This document shows, piece after piece, positions 48,880 to 58,055 of a stretch of DNA of 64,000 bases. This DNA is from Pseudomonadaceae bacterium (GTDB taxonomy: Bacteria; Pseudomonadota; Gammaproteobacteria; Pseudomonadales; Pseudomonadaceae). Position numbers and translations under genes: made by a program. The stretch lies in assembly GCA_030602315.1 (NCBI GenBank), contig JAUVZY010000011.1, positions 30,962 to 94,961 on the forward strand. Direction: 5' to 3'. Numbering within the stretch: the stretch's first letter is position 1; the number at the start of each line of letters is the position of its first letter. The notes beneath the pieces are model-generated. The model did not search any database. It had not been told where the DNA came from and saw only the letters and a list, made by a program, of their open reading frames with translations.

Positions 48880-51800
48880 TCAGGCCTCCACCGCCGCCCA
48901 CTGCTTGGCCAGGCGCTTGTCCGACACCGCCATCTTCGTGCCCAGCTGCTGGGCGAACAGCGAGACCCGGTATTCCTCCAGCATCCAGCGGTAGGCCTCG
49001 AGGTTGGGGTCGCGCTTGCCTTCCTGGGCGTGCTTGCCGGCGCGGGCACGGTACTGTTCCCAGTAGCCGGCGATCTCGCCGGTCCACACGCGGTCGCGCT
49101 GTACCTGGGCGCCGACCTTGTCCAGGCGCTGGTCGATGGCCTTGAGGTAGCGCGGAAACTCCTTCAGCCACTCGGCCGGGGTGTCGCGCACGAAGTGCGG
49201 GTGCACCAGGGTGGCGAGCTGGGCCTTGATGTCGTTGAGCGCCATGGCCTGGGCCAGGTCGATCTTGCCCTTGAAGCGTTTGAGTAGCTCATGGCGGCGC
49301 TTGAGGATTTCCAGCACTAGCCGGGCCAGGCGCTCGGCGTGCTCGGTCCAGCCGCCGCGTTTTTGCTCGGCGAGATTGGCCAGCGCGGCGCCATCGCGCG
49401 GCAGCGCGGTTTCACCATCGAGGATGGCGCTGTCCAGGCTGGCCAGCAGGATGTCCTCGACCAGGCTGTCGGGCTTGCCCATGTCGCGGTAAAGCAGGCT
49501 CAGCTCGGTCAGCCCCGGCAGCTTGCCGCGCAGGTATTTGGCCTGCTCGTTGAGCTGCTGCAAGAGCAGACGCTGCAGGGCGCGGCGGTGCTGGTATTCG
49601 GCTTCGGCGGCGGTAGGGAAGCGGCCTTCCTTGACCACGCCGGCCTCTTCGACCAGCGCCGGGTAGACGGTCATCGAGAGCCCGGCGATCTTCTGCTGGG
49701 TCTTCTCCGGCACGGCGTTGAAGGCCCTGGCCTCGACCGGTTTTTCCTGCGCGTCCTTCTTCTGCGGGATGGCCAGCGCGGCCTGGCTTTCGGCGGCAAA
49801 ACGCGCGGTCAGTTCGGCCAGATCACGCCCCTCGCCCAGCGGCTTGCCGCGCGCATCGACCACCTCGATGTTCATCTTCAGGTGCGGCTCGAGCTGCGCG
49901 GCGGCTTCGGCCCAGGCTTCTTCCGCCACCCGGGCGCCGGTCATGCGCAAAAGCTCCCGGCCCAAGGCCTCGGGCAGCGCGCCCTCGCCGAAGGTGATCT
50001 TGGCCAGCGCCGCCGAGACGAAGTCCGGCACCGGCACGAAGTTCTTGCGGATGGCCTTGGGCAGCCCGCGCACCAGGGCCACGGCCTTGGCTTCCAGCAG
50101 GCCCGGCACTAGCCAGTCCAGCCGCTCGGGGCGCAACTGCGGCAACAGCGGCGCCGGCACGCGGACGGTGACGCCATCACGCGGGTGGTTGGGTTCGAAG
50201 TGATATTCCAGCGGCAGCTGCAGCTCGCCGAGCCGGAGGTGATCGGGGTACTGCGCGGCGGTGACTTCGCTGGCCTCGCGGGCCAACACGTCTTCCTCGC
50301 GCATGATCAGGAGCTCGGGGTTCTTCTGGCTCTCGCGCTTGTACCAGGTCTCGAAGCTGGCGGTCTGGTAGATGTCGGCCGGCAGGCGCGCGTCGTAGTA
50401 GGCGAACAGGGTTTCCTCGTCGGCGAGGATGTCGCGGCGGCGGGCCTTGGCTTCCAGCTCGTCCATGCGTTCGAGCAGCTGGCGGTTGGCCGACAGCGCC
50501 CTGGCCCGGCTGGTGATGTCGCCGCGCACCAGCCCTTCGCGGATGAACAGCTCGCGGGCGGCGGCCGGTTCGTGCGGGCCGTAGTGCACCGGCCGGCGGC
50601 CGACCACGATCAGCCCGTAGAGGGTGACCTGCTCGTAGGCCACCACCTGGCCGCGCTTTTTCTCCCAGTGCGGTTCGAGCCAGGTCTTTTTCACCAGATG
50701 GCCGGCCAGGGGCTCGATCCACTCCGGCTCGATCTTCGCCACCATGCGAGCGAACAGCTTGGTGGTTTCCACCAGCTCGGCGGCCATGATCCAGTTGGGC
50801 TTCTTGCGGCCGATGACGCTGCCCGGGTGCACCCAGAAGCGCCGGCTGCGCGCGCCGAGGAAGTCGCCTTCCTCGGTTTTGCTGCCGATCTGGCTCAGAA
50901 GGCCCGCGAGGATGGCCTTGTGCACGGCGGCGTAGTTTCGCGCACGCACGGCCGCTTCGCCGGCCTCGGCCTGCTGGCGGAGCAGGACGTTGACCTTGGT
51001 GTCGGTGGTGGGGGCTGGGGCATTGGCGGCGGCATTGGCGGGCAAGGCTGCGCCGTTGCCCACCCTACGGTTCGGCGCTTCGGCGGGGGCTTTGGTGGAC
51101 AAGCCTGCGGCGTTGTCCACCCTACGGTCAGCATGGCCATCGCCGAGCTTCAGCTCGCGCACGATCAGGGCGAGCTGGCGGTGGGCGTCGCGCCATTCGC
51201 GCAGGCGCATGTAGTTGAGGAAGTTCTTCTTGCACCAGCTGCGCAGCGCATTCGAGCCAAGGGCTTGCCGCTGCTCCTCGAAGCCGTGCCAGAGGTTGAT
51301 CAGCGCGGCGAAGTCCGAATCCACGTCCTTCCACTGGGCATGGGCCTGGTCGGCGGCCTGCTGGCGCTCCATCGGCCGCTCGCGCGGGTCCTGCACCGAG
51401 AGCGCGCTGGCGACGATGAGAATTTCCGCGAGGCTGCCCTGCTTCGCGCCTTCCAGCAGCATGCGGCCGAGGCGCGGGTCGATCGGCAGGCGCGCCAGCT
51501 GGCGACCCAGCGGGGTGAGCTGGCCTTCCCGATTGACCGCCGAGAGCTCCTGCAACAGGGTGAAGCCGTCGGTGATGGCCTTGCCTTCCGGCGGCTCGAT
51601 GAAGGGGAAGTCCTCGATGTTGCCCAGGCGCAGGTGCAGCATCGAGAGGATCACTGCAGCGAGGTTGGTGCGCAGGATTTCCGGATCGGTGAATTCAGGG
51701 CGGCCGAGGAAATCCTCCTCGCTGTACAGGCGGATGCAGATGCCCGGCTCGACCCGCCCGCAGCGGCCCTTGCGCTGGTTGGCGCTGGCCTGGGACACCG

Positions 51801-52980
51801 CCTCGATCGGCAGGCGCTGGACCTTGGCGCGGTAGCTGTAGCGGCTGATGCGTGCGGTGCCCGAGTCGATCACGTAGCGGATGCCGGGCACGGTGAGCGA
51901 GGTTTCCGCCACGTTGGTGGCCAGCACGATCTTGCGCGCCGGGCGCGGCTGGAAGATCTTCTGCTGCTCGCCTGGGGTCAGCCGCGCATACAGCGGCAGC
52001 ACCTCGGTAAAGCGCAGGTTGGCCTTGCGCAGCACCTCGGCGGCGTCGCGGATCTCGCGCTCGCCGGGCAGGAACACCAGCACATCGCCCGGGCGCTTGC
52101 CCTCGCGCTTCTCGTGCGCCTCGATCTCCTCCAGCGCGGCGAGGATGCCTTGGTCGACGGTCAGATCATCCATCAACGGCTCGCCGTCCTCGTCCAGCTC
52201 GGCGGCTAGCGGGCGATACCAGGTTTCCACCGGGTAGGTGCGGCCCGACACTTCGACGATGGGCGCGTCGTTGAAGTGTTTGGAAAAGCGTTCCAGGTCG
52301 ATGGTCGCCGAGGTGATGATCACCTTCAGGTCCGGTCGGCGCGGCAGCAGGGTCTTGAGAAAGCCGAGCAGGAAGTCGATGTTCAGCGAGCGCTCGTGGG
52401 CCTCGTCGACGATGATCGTGTCGTACTTTTCCAGGTAGCGGTCGTGCTGGGTCTCGGCGAGCAGGATGCCGTCGGTCATCAGCTTGATCAGGCTGCGCTC
52501 GTTGGACTGATCCTCGAAGCGCACCTGATAGCCCACCAGCTCCCCAAGCGGCGTGCCGATTTCCTCGGCCACCCGGGTGGCCACGCTGCGCGCGGCGAGC
52601 CGGCGCGGCTGGGTATGGCCGATCAGCCCGTGCACGCCGCGGCCCAGCTCCAGGCAGATCTTCGGCAGCTGGGTGGTCTTGCCCGAGCCGGTTTCGCCGG
52701 CGATCACCACCACCTGGTGCTTTAAAAGCGCGGCCTTGATCTCGTCGCGCTTGGCGGCGATCGGCAGGGCGTCGTCGTAACGCATGGCCGGCACGCTCTG
52801 CCGGCGCGCCTCGACCTTGGCGGCGGACGCCTGGAAGCGCTCCAGCCACCCGGCGAGCTTGCTTTCGTCCGGGTGCTTTTGCAGCTCGTGCAGCTGGCGG
52901 CGCAGGCGGTGGCGGTCGGCGATCAGCGCCTGATCGAGGTTCTTCAGCAGGGTGGATACGGCGGGTTTGGCGTCAGGCAT
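48880..52980 (-). CDS. hrpA: ATP-dependent RNA helicase HrpA, with in-frame palindromic insertions
   Basis: A 1366-residue DEAH-box helicase. Motifs: I GETGSGKTTQLPK, Ia/Ib VATRVAEE, II DEAHERSLN, III SATID, V TNVAETSLT and VI QRKGRCGR; then HA2/OB and the long HrpA-specific C-terminal DUF3418 half. E. coli HrpA is about 1300 residues; this one is longer mainly because residues about 618-648, in the linker after the OB region, contain two translated copies of the dispersed palindromic repeat (ADRRVDNAAGLSTK and NRRVGNGAALPAN). HrpA resolves stalled or colliding ribosomes and remodels structured RNA. It is preceded by DUF3087 and followed by fadD. Confidence 0.95.
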   Translation of the reverse strand: MPDAKPAVSTLLKNLDQALIADRHRLRRQLHELQKHPDESKLAGWLERFQASAAKVEARRQSVPAMRYDDALPIAAKRDEIKAALLKHQVVVIAGETGSGKTTQLPKICLELGRGVHGLIGHTQPRRLAARSVATRVAEEIGTPLGELVGYQVRFEDQSNERSLIKLMTDGILLAETQHDRYLEKYDTIIVDEAHERSLNIDFLLGFLKTLLPRRPDLKVIITSATIDLERFSKHFNDAPIVEVSGRTYPVETWYRPLAAELDEDGEPLMDDLTVDQGILAALEEIEAHEKREGKRPGDVLVFLPGEREIRDAAEVLRKANLRFTEVLPLYARLTPGEQQKIFQPRPARKIVLATNVAETSLTVPGIRYVIDSGTARISRYSYRAKVQRLPIEAVSQASANQRKGRCGRVEPGICIRLYSEEDFLGRPEFTDPEILRTNLAAVILSMLHLRLGNIEDFPFIEPPEGKAITDGFTLLQELSAVNREGQLTPLGRQLARLPIDPRLGRMLLEGAKQGSLAEILIVASALSVQDPRERPMERQQAADQAHAQWKDVDSDFAALINLWHGFEEQRQALGSNALRSWCKKNFLNYMRLREWRDAHRQLALIVRELKLGDGHADRRVDNAAGLSTKAPAEAPNRRVGNGAALPANAAANAPAPTTDTKVNVLLRQQAEAGEAAVRARNYAAVHKAILAGLLSQIGSKTEEGDFLGARSRRFWVHPGSVIGRKKPNWIMAAELVETTKLFARMVAKIEPEWIEPLAGHLVKKTWLEPHWEKKRGQVVAYEQVTLYGLIVVGRRPVHYGPHEPAAARELFIREGLVRGDITSRARALSANRQLLERMDELEAKARRRDILADEETLFAYYDARLPADIYQTASFETWYKRESQKNPELLIMREEDVLAREASEVTAAQYPDHLRLGELQLPLEYHFEPNHPRDGVTVRVPAPLLPQLRPERLDWLVPGLLEAKAVALVRGLPKAIRKNFVPVPDFVSAALAKITFGEGALPEALGRELLRMTGARVAEEAWAEAAAQLEPHLKMNIEVVDARGKPLGEGRDLAELTARFAAESQAALAIPQKKDAQEKPVEARAFNAVPEKTQQKIAGLSMTVYPALVEEAGVVKEGRFPTAAEAEYQHRRALQRLLLQQLNEQAKYLRGKLPGLTELSLLYRDMGKPDSLVEDILLASLDSAILDGETALPRDGAALANLAEQKRGGWTEHAERLARLVLEILKRRHELLKRFKGKIDLAQAMALNDIKAQLATLVHPHFVRDTPAEWLKEFPRYLKAIDQRLDKVGAQVQRDRVWTGEIAGYWEQYRARAGKHAQEGKRDPNLEAYRWMLEEYRVSLFAQQLGTKMAVSDKRLAKQWAAVEA
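51040..51127. repeat. Two copies of the dispersed palindromic repeat inside the hrpA coding sequence
   Basis: Copy a: GGGCAA (51040-51045) with TTGCCC (51056-51061), 10-nt loop, then ACCCTACGG. Copy b: GGTGGACAA (51094-51102) with TTGTCCACC (51113-51121), 10-nt loop, then CTACGG. Same arm sequences and loop length as the intergenic unit at 47360-47391. Both are read through by hrpA as Arg-Arg-Val-x-Asn-x-Ala-x-x-Leu peptides. Confidence 0.8.
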
Positions 52981-53074
52981 CGCGGGGCGTGCGGCTCTCG
53001 GGGAAAGCGCGGGATTGTCGCAGATTTCGCGGCAGACGGCGTTCCGCGCGGGCGGCTGGCGCCAACGAACGAAC

Positions 53075-53185
53075 GGTGGACAACGCTGCGCGGTTGTCCA
53101 CCCTACGCCGGAGTCGCAATGCCAGCCGCAGGGCGGTCAACGACCGTCAGGTCTTGGCCGCCGCCCTTGCCCAGGGAACGGACGC
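53075..53185. repeat. Palindromic repeat composite between hrpA and fadD
   Basis: GGTGGACAAC (53075-53084) pairs with GTTGTCCACC (53093-53102) over 8 nt. It is followed by a second module, GCAGGGCGGTCAACGACCG then TCAGGTCTTGGCCGCC (about 53126-53165), that recurs in the tandem array at 58375-58615. This is the same composite in single copy. Confidence 0.75.
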
Positions 53186-53247
53186 TTCTTCGGTTGTCCC
53201 CTTACGCGAGCGCAACGGCACCGACCGTAAGGGGCCCGCGGCCGCCC

Positions 53248-54948
53248 TCAAGCCGCCGGCGCCCCCTCCTTGCGCTTTTTCAATTCCTCGTCGCGCAGTT
53301 CGCGGCGCAGGATCTTGCCGACGGTGGTGGTGGGCAGGCTGTCGCGGAATTCGATCAGCTTGGGCCGCTTGTAGCCGGTGAGGTTGTCGTGCAGGTGGCG
53401 CAGCACCTGCTCCTCGGTCAGGCTCACGCCGGGGCGGGTCACCACGAACATCTTGATCTGCTCGCCGCTGACCGGGTCGGGCACGCCGATGGCGGCGCAC
53501 TGGGCGACGCCGGGCAGGGTGGCCAGCACGTCTTCGAGCTCGTTGGGGTACACGTTGAAGCCCGACACCAGGATCATGTCCTTCTTGCGGTCGACGATGC
53601 GCAGGAAGCCGTCCGGTTCGATCACCGCGATGTCGCCGGTCTTCAGCCAGCCCTCGGCGTCGAGCACCTCGGCGGTGGCGTCGGGGCGCTGCCAATAGCC
53701 TTTCATCACCTGCGGGCCCTGGATGCACAGCTCGCCGGGCTCGCCGGGCGGCAGCTCGTTGCCGGCCTCGTCGATCACCTTGCACAGGGTCGAGGGCAGC
53801 GGCAGGCCGATGGTGCCGGGACGGTTCTTCTGGAACGGATTGACCGACACCACCGGGCTGGTTTCGGTCAGGCCGTAGCCTTCGGCGATGGGGCAGCCGG
53901 TCAGCGCCTCCCAGCGCTCATAGGTCGCGTGCTGCAGTGCCATGCCGCCGGAGAAGGTGGCCTTGAGGCCGGAGAAATCCAGCTGCTTGAAGCCCTCGTG
54001 GTTGCACAGGCCAACGAACAGGGTATTGAGGCCGACCAGCCCGCTGAAGCGATATTTGCGCAGTTCCTTGACGAAGCCGTCGAGATCGCGCGGGTTGGTG
54101 ATCAACAGGTTGTTGGCGCCGATCAGCATCATCACCATGCAGTGCAGGGTGAAGGCATAGATGTGGTAGAGCGGCAGCGGCGCCACCATCAGTTCCTGCC
54201 CCTCCACCAGCCGCGCGGTCATCAGCGGATGGCATTGCAGCATGTTGGCGACCAGATTGCGGTGGCTGAGCATCGCGCCCTTGGCCACCCCGGTGGTGCC
54301 GCCGGTGTACTGCAGCACGGCGGTGTCGGTCGGCTCGGGATTGGCCTCGCGCAAGATCTTGCGCTCGCCCAAAGCCAGCGTCTGGCGGAAGGCCACCGCC
54401 TGCGGCAAGTGGTACTTGGGCACCATGCGTTTGACGTACTTCACCACCGCGTTGACCAGCTGCCGCTTCGGCGCCGGCAACAGGTCGGCCAGCTCGGTGA
54501 TCACCAGGTGGCGGATGCCGGTCAGCGGCAACACCTCCTCCACCCGATTGGCCATGTTGGCCAGGCACACCAGCGCCTTGGCGCTCGAGTCGATGAACTG
54601 GTGCTCCAGCTCGCGCGCCGTGTACAGCGGGTTGGTGTTGACCACGATCAGCCCGGCGCGCATGGCGCCGAACACCACCACCGGGTACTGCAGCACGTTG
54701 GGCAGCTGCACGGCGATGCGGTCGCCCGGCTGCAGGTCGGTGTGGTGCTGCAGCCAGGAGGCGAAGTAGCCGGACTGCTCGTACAGCTCCCGATAGCTCA
54801 GCGAGTGACCGAGGTTGGTGAAGGCCGGCTTGTCGGCGAACCGCGCGCAGGACTCGCGCAGCACCGCCAGCACATTGCGGTAACGGTCCGGGTCGATCTC
54901 GCGGGGAAGCCCTTCGGGGTACTTGTCGTGCCAGAAGTCCGTACGCAT
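53248..54948 (-). CDS. fadD: Long-chain fatty acid-CoA ligase FadD
   Basis: A 566-residue acyl-CoA synthetase of the ANL superfamily. AMP-binding motif QYTGGTTGVAKGA, then GYGLTETSPVVSVNP, the A8 hinge GFLRIVDRKKDMILVSGFNVYPNELEDVL, and a C-terminal lysine (PTTTVGKILRREL). It activates fatty acids for beta-oxidation or polyester precursors. AGGAGCAGGCAG precedes the ATG. In the synteny with other pseudomonads a second fadD paralogue is expected next; here an Fe-S protein gene lies there instead, then phaJ. Divergent from the Fe-S gene. Confidence 0.95.
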   Translation of the reverse strand: MRTDFWHDKYPEGLPREIDPDRYRNVLAVLRESCARFADKPAFTNLGHSLSYRELYEQSGYFASWLQHHTDLQPGDRIAVQLPNVLQYPVVVFGAMRAGLIVVNTNPLYTARELEHQFIDSSAKALVCLANMANRVEEVLPLTGIRHLVITELADLLPAPKRQLVNAVVKYVKRMVPKYHLPQAVAFRQTLALGERKILREANPEPTDTAVLQYTGGTTGVAKGAMLSHRNLVANMLQCHPLMTARLVEGQELMVAPLPLYHIYAFTLHCMVMMLIGANNLLITNPRDLDGFVKELRKYRFSGLVGLNTLFVGLCNHEGFKQLDFSGLKATFSGGMALQHATYERWEALTGCPIAEGYGLTETSPVVSVNPFQKNRPGTIGLPLPSTLCKVIDEAGNELPPGEPGELCIQGPQVMKGYWQRPDATAEVLDAEGWLKTGDIAVIEPDGFLRIVDRKKDMILVSGFNVYPNELEDVLATLPGVAQCAAIGVPDPVSGEQIKMFVVTRPGVSLTEEQVLRHLHDNLTGYKRPKLIEFRDSLPTTTVGKILRRELRDEELKKRKEGAPAA

Positions 54949-55264
54949 CTGCCTGCTCCTTATGCCCTTGGCCGATTGTTCTTGTATGCCCCGAGTTTAG
55001 GCCCGCGCGGGCCTCGCTGACTGCTGGCTGGCGGGCCATTTTGTATCCGCCGTTGGCGAACCGGCACGGCGAGGCTGTCGCGATTACGACAACGCACACC
55101 GGCTGTCGTCTTTGCAGCAGACGGAATATCTTTATATTTCAATCGGTTAGGCAATGGATCAAGGCTTGCAGGATACGTTGTGCCGACCACCACGAGCCTG
55201 CCCCCATGCGCCAATTCCTGCCCCTGACCGCCCCGCTCGCCTTGCGCCCGGCAGGCAGCCGGCC
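54949..55264. other. Divergent promoter region between fadD and the Fe-S protein gene
   Basis: About 316 bp. A moderately AT-rich core near 55100-55150 (GGAATATCTTTATATTTCAATCGG) probably holds one or both promoters. The open frame 55154 onward merely extends the Fe-S protein gene upstream without a ribosome binding site. No repeat from the GTGGACAAC family seen here. Confidence 0.5.
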
Positions 55265-56623
55265 ATGAAGCGCTTTCTCGACTGGTCCGCCTACCGAGAC
55301 GCCGGCATGGGCGATGCCTACGCCGACATCCCCAAAGAAGGCGGCGACTTCGCCAAGGCGGTGGCCGCCTGCATCAACAGCCGCCAGTGCGAGGCCGAGG
55401 GCAAGCAGGTGATGTGCCCGAGCTTTCGCCTGAGCGGCAACCCGAACCTGTCCACCGGTGGGCGCGTGCGCCTGCTCAAGTGGGCGCTGAACAGTCCCTC
55501 GCCCGATCAGGCGCTGGCCGACCCCGAGCTGGCCGAGGCGATGGATTTGTGTGTGTCCTGCAAGGGCTGCAAGCGCGAGTGCGAGGCCAACGTGGACATG
55601 CCGCTGATCAAGGCCGAGTACCTGGCCCAGCGCGCCGCGCGCCAGGGGCTGAGCTGGCGCAGCCGGCTGTTCGGCCACGCGCCACGCTGGCTGCACCATG
55701 CCCGTTGGCTGGGGGCGCTGATCCGCTGGCGCAACGCCAGTCCGCGGCTGGCCCGGCTGACCCGCAGCCTGTTCGAGCTGGCCGATGACCGTCCGCTGCC
55801 CGCCCCGGCGCCACGCGCATTCACCGCGCACGCCCTGCCGCCACGCACCACACCGGTCGACCCCGCGCTGCCGGAAGTGGTGCTGCTGGTCGACACCTTC
55901 AGCCGCCACTTCGAGCCGGGCATCGCCGCTGCGGCGATCGAGGTGCTGCAGGCCGGCGGCTACGCGGTACTGCTGGCCGAGCCGGACGAGCGCGACAGCA
56001 GCGAGCGGCCGCTGTGCTGCGGGCGCACCTACCTGGCCCAGGGCATGATCGCCCAGGCGCGCCGCGAGGCCGCTCGCCTGGTGGCCGCACTGTTGCCGCA
56101 CGTGCGCGCCGGGCGCACGGTGATCGGGCTGGAAGCCTCCTGCGTGCTCGGTCTGCGCGACGACGCCCAGGCCCTGCAACTGGGCGAGACGCTGGCCGAA
56201 GTGGCCGGGCGCACGCTGCTGTTCGAGGAGTTTCTCGCCCGCGAGGTCAGCGCCAAGCGCCTGAACCTGCCCCTTGCCCGACTGCCCGGCGCGACCCTGG
56301 TGCACGGCCATTGCCACCAGAAGGCGGTCGGCGCGATGAAGGCCATGCGCAAGGTGCTCAAGCTGATCCCCGAACACGACTTCGCGCTGATCGAATCGAG
56401 CTGCTGCGGCATGGCCGGCACCTTCGGCCTGGAGCAGGAGCATGCGGCGCTGTCCTCGGCGATGGCCGAACAGGCGCTTTTGCCGGCGCTGCGCGCCCAG
56501 CCCGAGGCGCGGGTGGTGGCCAACGGTTTTTCCTGCCGCCAGCAGATGCGCGGCCACGGCGACCCGCGCCCACGTCACCTGGCCGAGCTGCTGCGCGACG
56601 CACTGGGCACCCCCGCCCCTTGA
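55265..56623 (+). CDS. (Fe-S)-binding oxidoreductase subunit, glycolate-oxidase/GlpC-like
   Basis: A 452-residue protein. The first cysteine set (ACINSRQCEAEGKQVMCPSF) departs from canonical C-x2-C-x2-C-x3-CP; the second, LCVSCKGCKREC, is a canonical 4Fe-4S ligand set. Two CCG-type domains follow, with LCCGRTYLAQG and later GHCHQKAVG .. SSCCGMAGTFGLEQE. This layout is the C-terminal half of FAD-linked oxidases or a GlcF/GlpC-like subunit. No FAD/FMN partner (GlcD-like) is adjacent; it is a stand-alone gene in place of a fadD paralogue. Start at the ATG at 55265; the Shine-Dalgarno is poor. Confidence 0.75.
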   Translation: MKRFLDWSAYRDAGMGDAYADIPKEGGDFAKAVAACINSRQCEAEGKQVMCPSFRLSGNPNLSTGGRVRLLKWALNSPSPDQALADPELAEAMDLCVSCKGCKRECEANVDMPLIKAEYLAQRAARQGLSWRSRLFGHAPRWLHHARWLGALIRWRNASPRLARLTRSLFELADDRPLPAPAPRAFTAHALPPRTTPVDPALPEVVLLVDTFSRHFEPGIAAAAIEVLQAGGYAVLLAEPDERDSSERPLCCGRTYLAQGMIAQARREAARLVAALLPHVRAGRTVIGLEASCVLGLRDDAQALQLGETLAEVAGRTLLFEEFLAREVSAKRLNLPLARLPGATLVHGHCHQKAVGAMKAMRKVLKLIPEHDFALIESSCCGMAGTFGLEQEHAALSSAMAEQALLPALRAQPEARVVANGFSCRQQMRGHGDPRPRHLAELLRDALGTPAP

Positions 56624-56686
56624 GTGCAGCGGCCGCTGACTGCCCTGCTAGAATGCGCGCCGCATTTCATCTGCCAGGGCATATCT

Positions 56687-57157
56687 ATGAGCAAGGTCAG
56701 CAACGTTCCCTATTCCGCGCTGCAGGTCGGCCAGACCGCCACCTTCAGCAAGACCCTCGAAGAGCGCGATCTTCTGCTGTTCGCCGCCGTGTCCGGTGAC
56801 CGCAACCCGGTACACCTGGACGCCGACTATGCGGCCAAGACCATGTTCAAGGAGCGCATCGCCCACGGCATGTTCACCGGCGCGCTGATCAGCGCCGCCA
56901 TCGCCTGCGAGCTGCCCGGCCCGGGTTCGATTTACCTCGGCCAGCAGCTGACGTTCAGCCGTCCGGCCAAGCTCGGCGACACCCTGACCGTGCAGCTGGA
57001 AGTGCTCGAGCTGCTGCCCAAGTTCCGCGTGCGCATCGCCACCCGCGTGTTCAACCAGAACAGCGAACAGCTGGTGGACGGCGTGGCCGAGGTGCTGGCC
57101 CCGCGCAAGCAGGAAGAAGTCGAGCTGACCGAACTGCCACCGATTCAGGTCGGCTGA
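56687..57157 (+). CDS. phaJ: (R)-specific enoyl-CoA hydratase, MaoC-like, PhaJ1 type
   Basis: A 156-residue single hot-dog-fold hydratase closely resembling pseudomonad PhaJ1. The catalytic D and H lie in AAVSGDRNPVHLDADYAAKT, followed by RIAHGMFTGALISAAIA. The N-terminus SNVPYSALQVGQTATFSKTLEERDL and the end LAELPPI-like ELTELPPIQVG are diagnostic. It makes (R)-3-hydroxyacyl-CoA from enoyl-CoA, feeding polyhydroxyalkanoate synthesis from beta-oxidation. Fits the fadD neighbour. No pha synthase genes are in the window. Start at the ATG at 56687. Confidence 0.9.
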   Translation: MSKVSNVPYSALQVGQTATFSKTLEERDLLLFAAVSGDRNPVHLDADYAAKTMFKERIAHGMFTGALISAAIACELPGPGSIYLGQQLTFSRPAKLGDTLTVQLEVLELLPKFRVRIATRVFNQNSEQLVDGVAEVLAPRKQEEVELTELPPIQVG

Positions 57158-57274
57158 AAAACTGCGCCAACGCCGGCCGCGGCGCAGACCTCCCACCCGC
57201 TGATTCTTTCCCTCGGACGGTCGCACACTTGGCCGTTTGCACCGTCTAAGGGGGATCGCATTCAGGAGGTGCAT

Positions 57275-57931
57275 ATGTTCGAGCGGCTCGATTCCCATCC
57301 ACTGCCCAGTCTGTTGTCGGTTCCCGAAGGGCCGCCGCCCGCCGGTGGATGGCCGGTGCTGTTCTTCCTGCACGGTTACGACGAGGCCGCGCCGCAGCCG
57401 ATCGAACAGGCGCTCACCCAGCACGGCCCGTTCAATCCGGGCAATCCGCCGCTGGTGCGCGAGCAGTTCATCCTCATCGCCCCGCAACTGGTGAACGCCG
57501 GCGACCAATGGTTCCGCTTCGCTGGCGCGGTGGAAGAGCTGCTGGCGCTGGTGCTCGATCGCCACCAGGGCGATCCGGCGCGCTGCTACCTGTGCGGTTT
57601 CAGTTTCGGCGGCAACGGCGTGTTCGACCTGGCGCTGGCGATGCCCGGGCGCTGGGCGGCGCTGTGGGCGGTGGACCCGACGCGCCTGCCGGAGGACCCG
57701 GTCAAACCGCCGATCTGGCTATCGATCGGCCAGATCGCCAGGCGGCAGGAGATGGTATTCATCGAAACGCTGGGCCTCGAGGCCGCGGCGAGCGAAGAGC
57801 CGGCGGGCGACCGGCTGTATCTGGACGAAGGCGCCGATCACGTGCGCTCGGCGCAACTGGCGTTCAAGGATGTGCGCATCTACAACTGGCTGCTCCGGCA
57901 TCGCCAGGAGCGACGCCGCCGCCGGCGCTGA
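57275..57931 (+). CDS. Alpha/beta hydrolase, carboxylesterase/thioesterase-like
   Basis: A 218-residue alpha/beta hydrolase. Oxyanion-side HG motif FFLHGYDEA, nucleophile elbow CGFSFGGNG (G-x-S-x-G), acid likely in VDPTRLPEDPV and catalytic His in EGADHVRS. No signal peptide. It could act on acyl-CoAs or esters; the position beside fadD and phaJ favours acyl-CoA-related chemistry (inference). A strong AGGAGGT lies 4 bp before the ATG at 57275. C-terminus is Arg-rich (RRRRRR). Confidence 0.8.
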   Translation: MFERLDSHPLPSLLSVPEGPPPAGGWPVLFFLHGYDEAAPQPIEQALTQHGPFNPGNPPLVREQFILIAPQLVNAGDQWFRFAGAVEELLALVLDRHQGDPARCYLCGFSFGGNGVFDLALAMPGRWAALWAVDPTRLPEDPVKPPIWLSIGQIARRQEMVFIETLGLEAAASEEPAGDRLYLDEGADHVRSAQLAFKDVRIYNWLLRHRQERRRRRR

Positions 57932-57996
57932 TCGGCTGCCACAGGCCCGGGCGCCGCACGCGCCGGGCCGGGCCGAGGGCAATCACTTTTCTTCGG

Positions 57997-58023
57997 GCAA
58001 AAAAATAGGCGACCGAAGTCGCC
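57997..58023 (-). terminator. Intrinsic terminator of the CcoM-like gene
   Basis: On the minus strand GGCGAC (58023-58018 side) and GTCGCC form a 6-bp stem with a TTCG loop (58017-58014), followed by TATTTTTTT to 57999. It lies 33 bp beyond the stop codon at 58056. Confidence 0.85.
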
Positions 58024-58055
58024 CGAATTGCCTTGCGTGCTCTTTTTAAGCGGAC

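Noticed and set aside
50185..52209. 674-codon plus-strand frame opposite hrpA
   Set aside because: Antisense shadow of the helicase core; no independent start or composition support.
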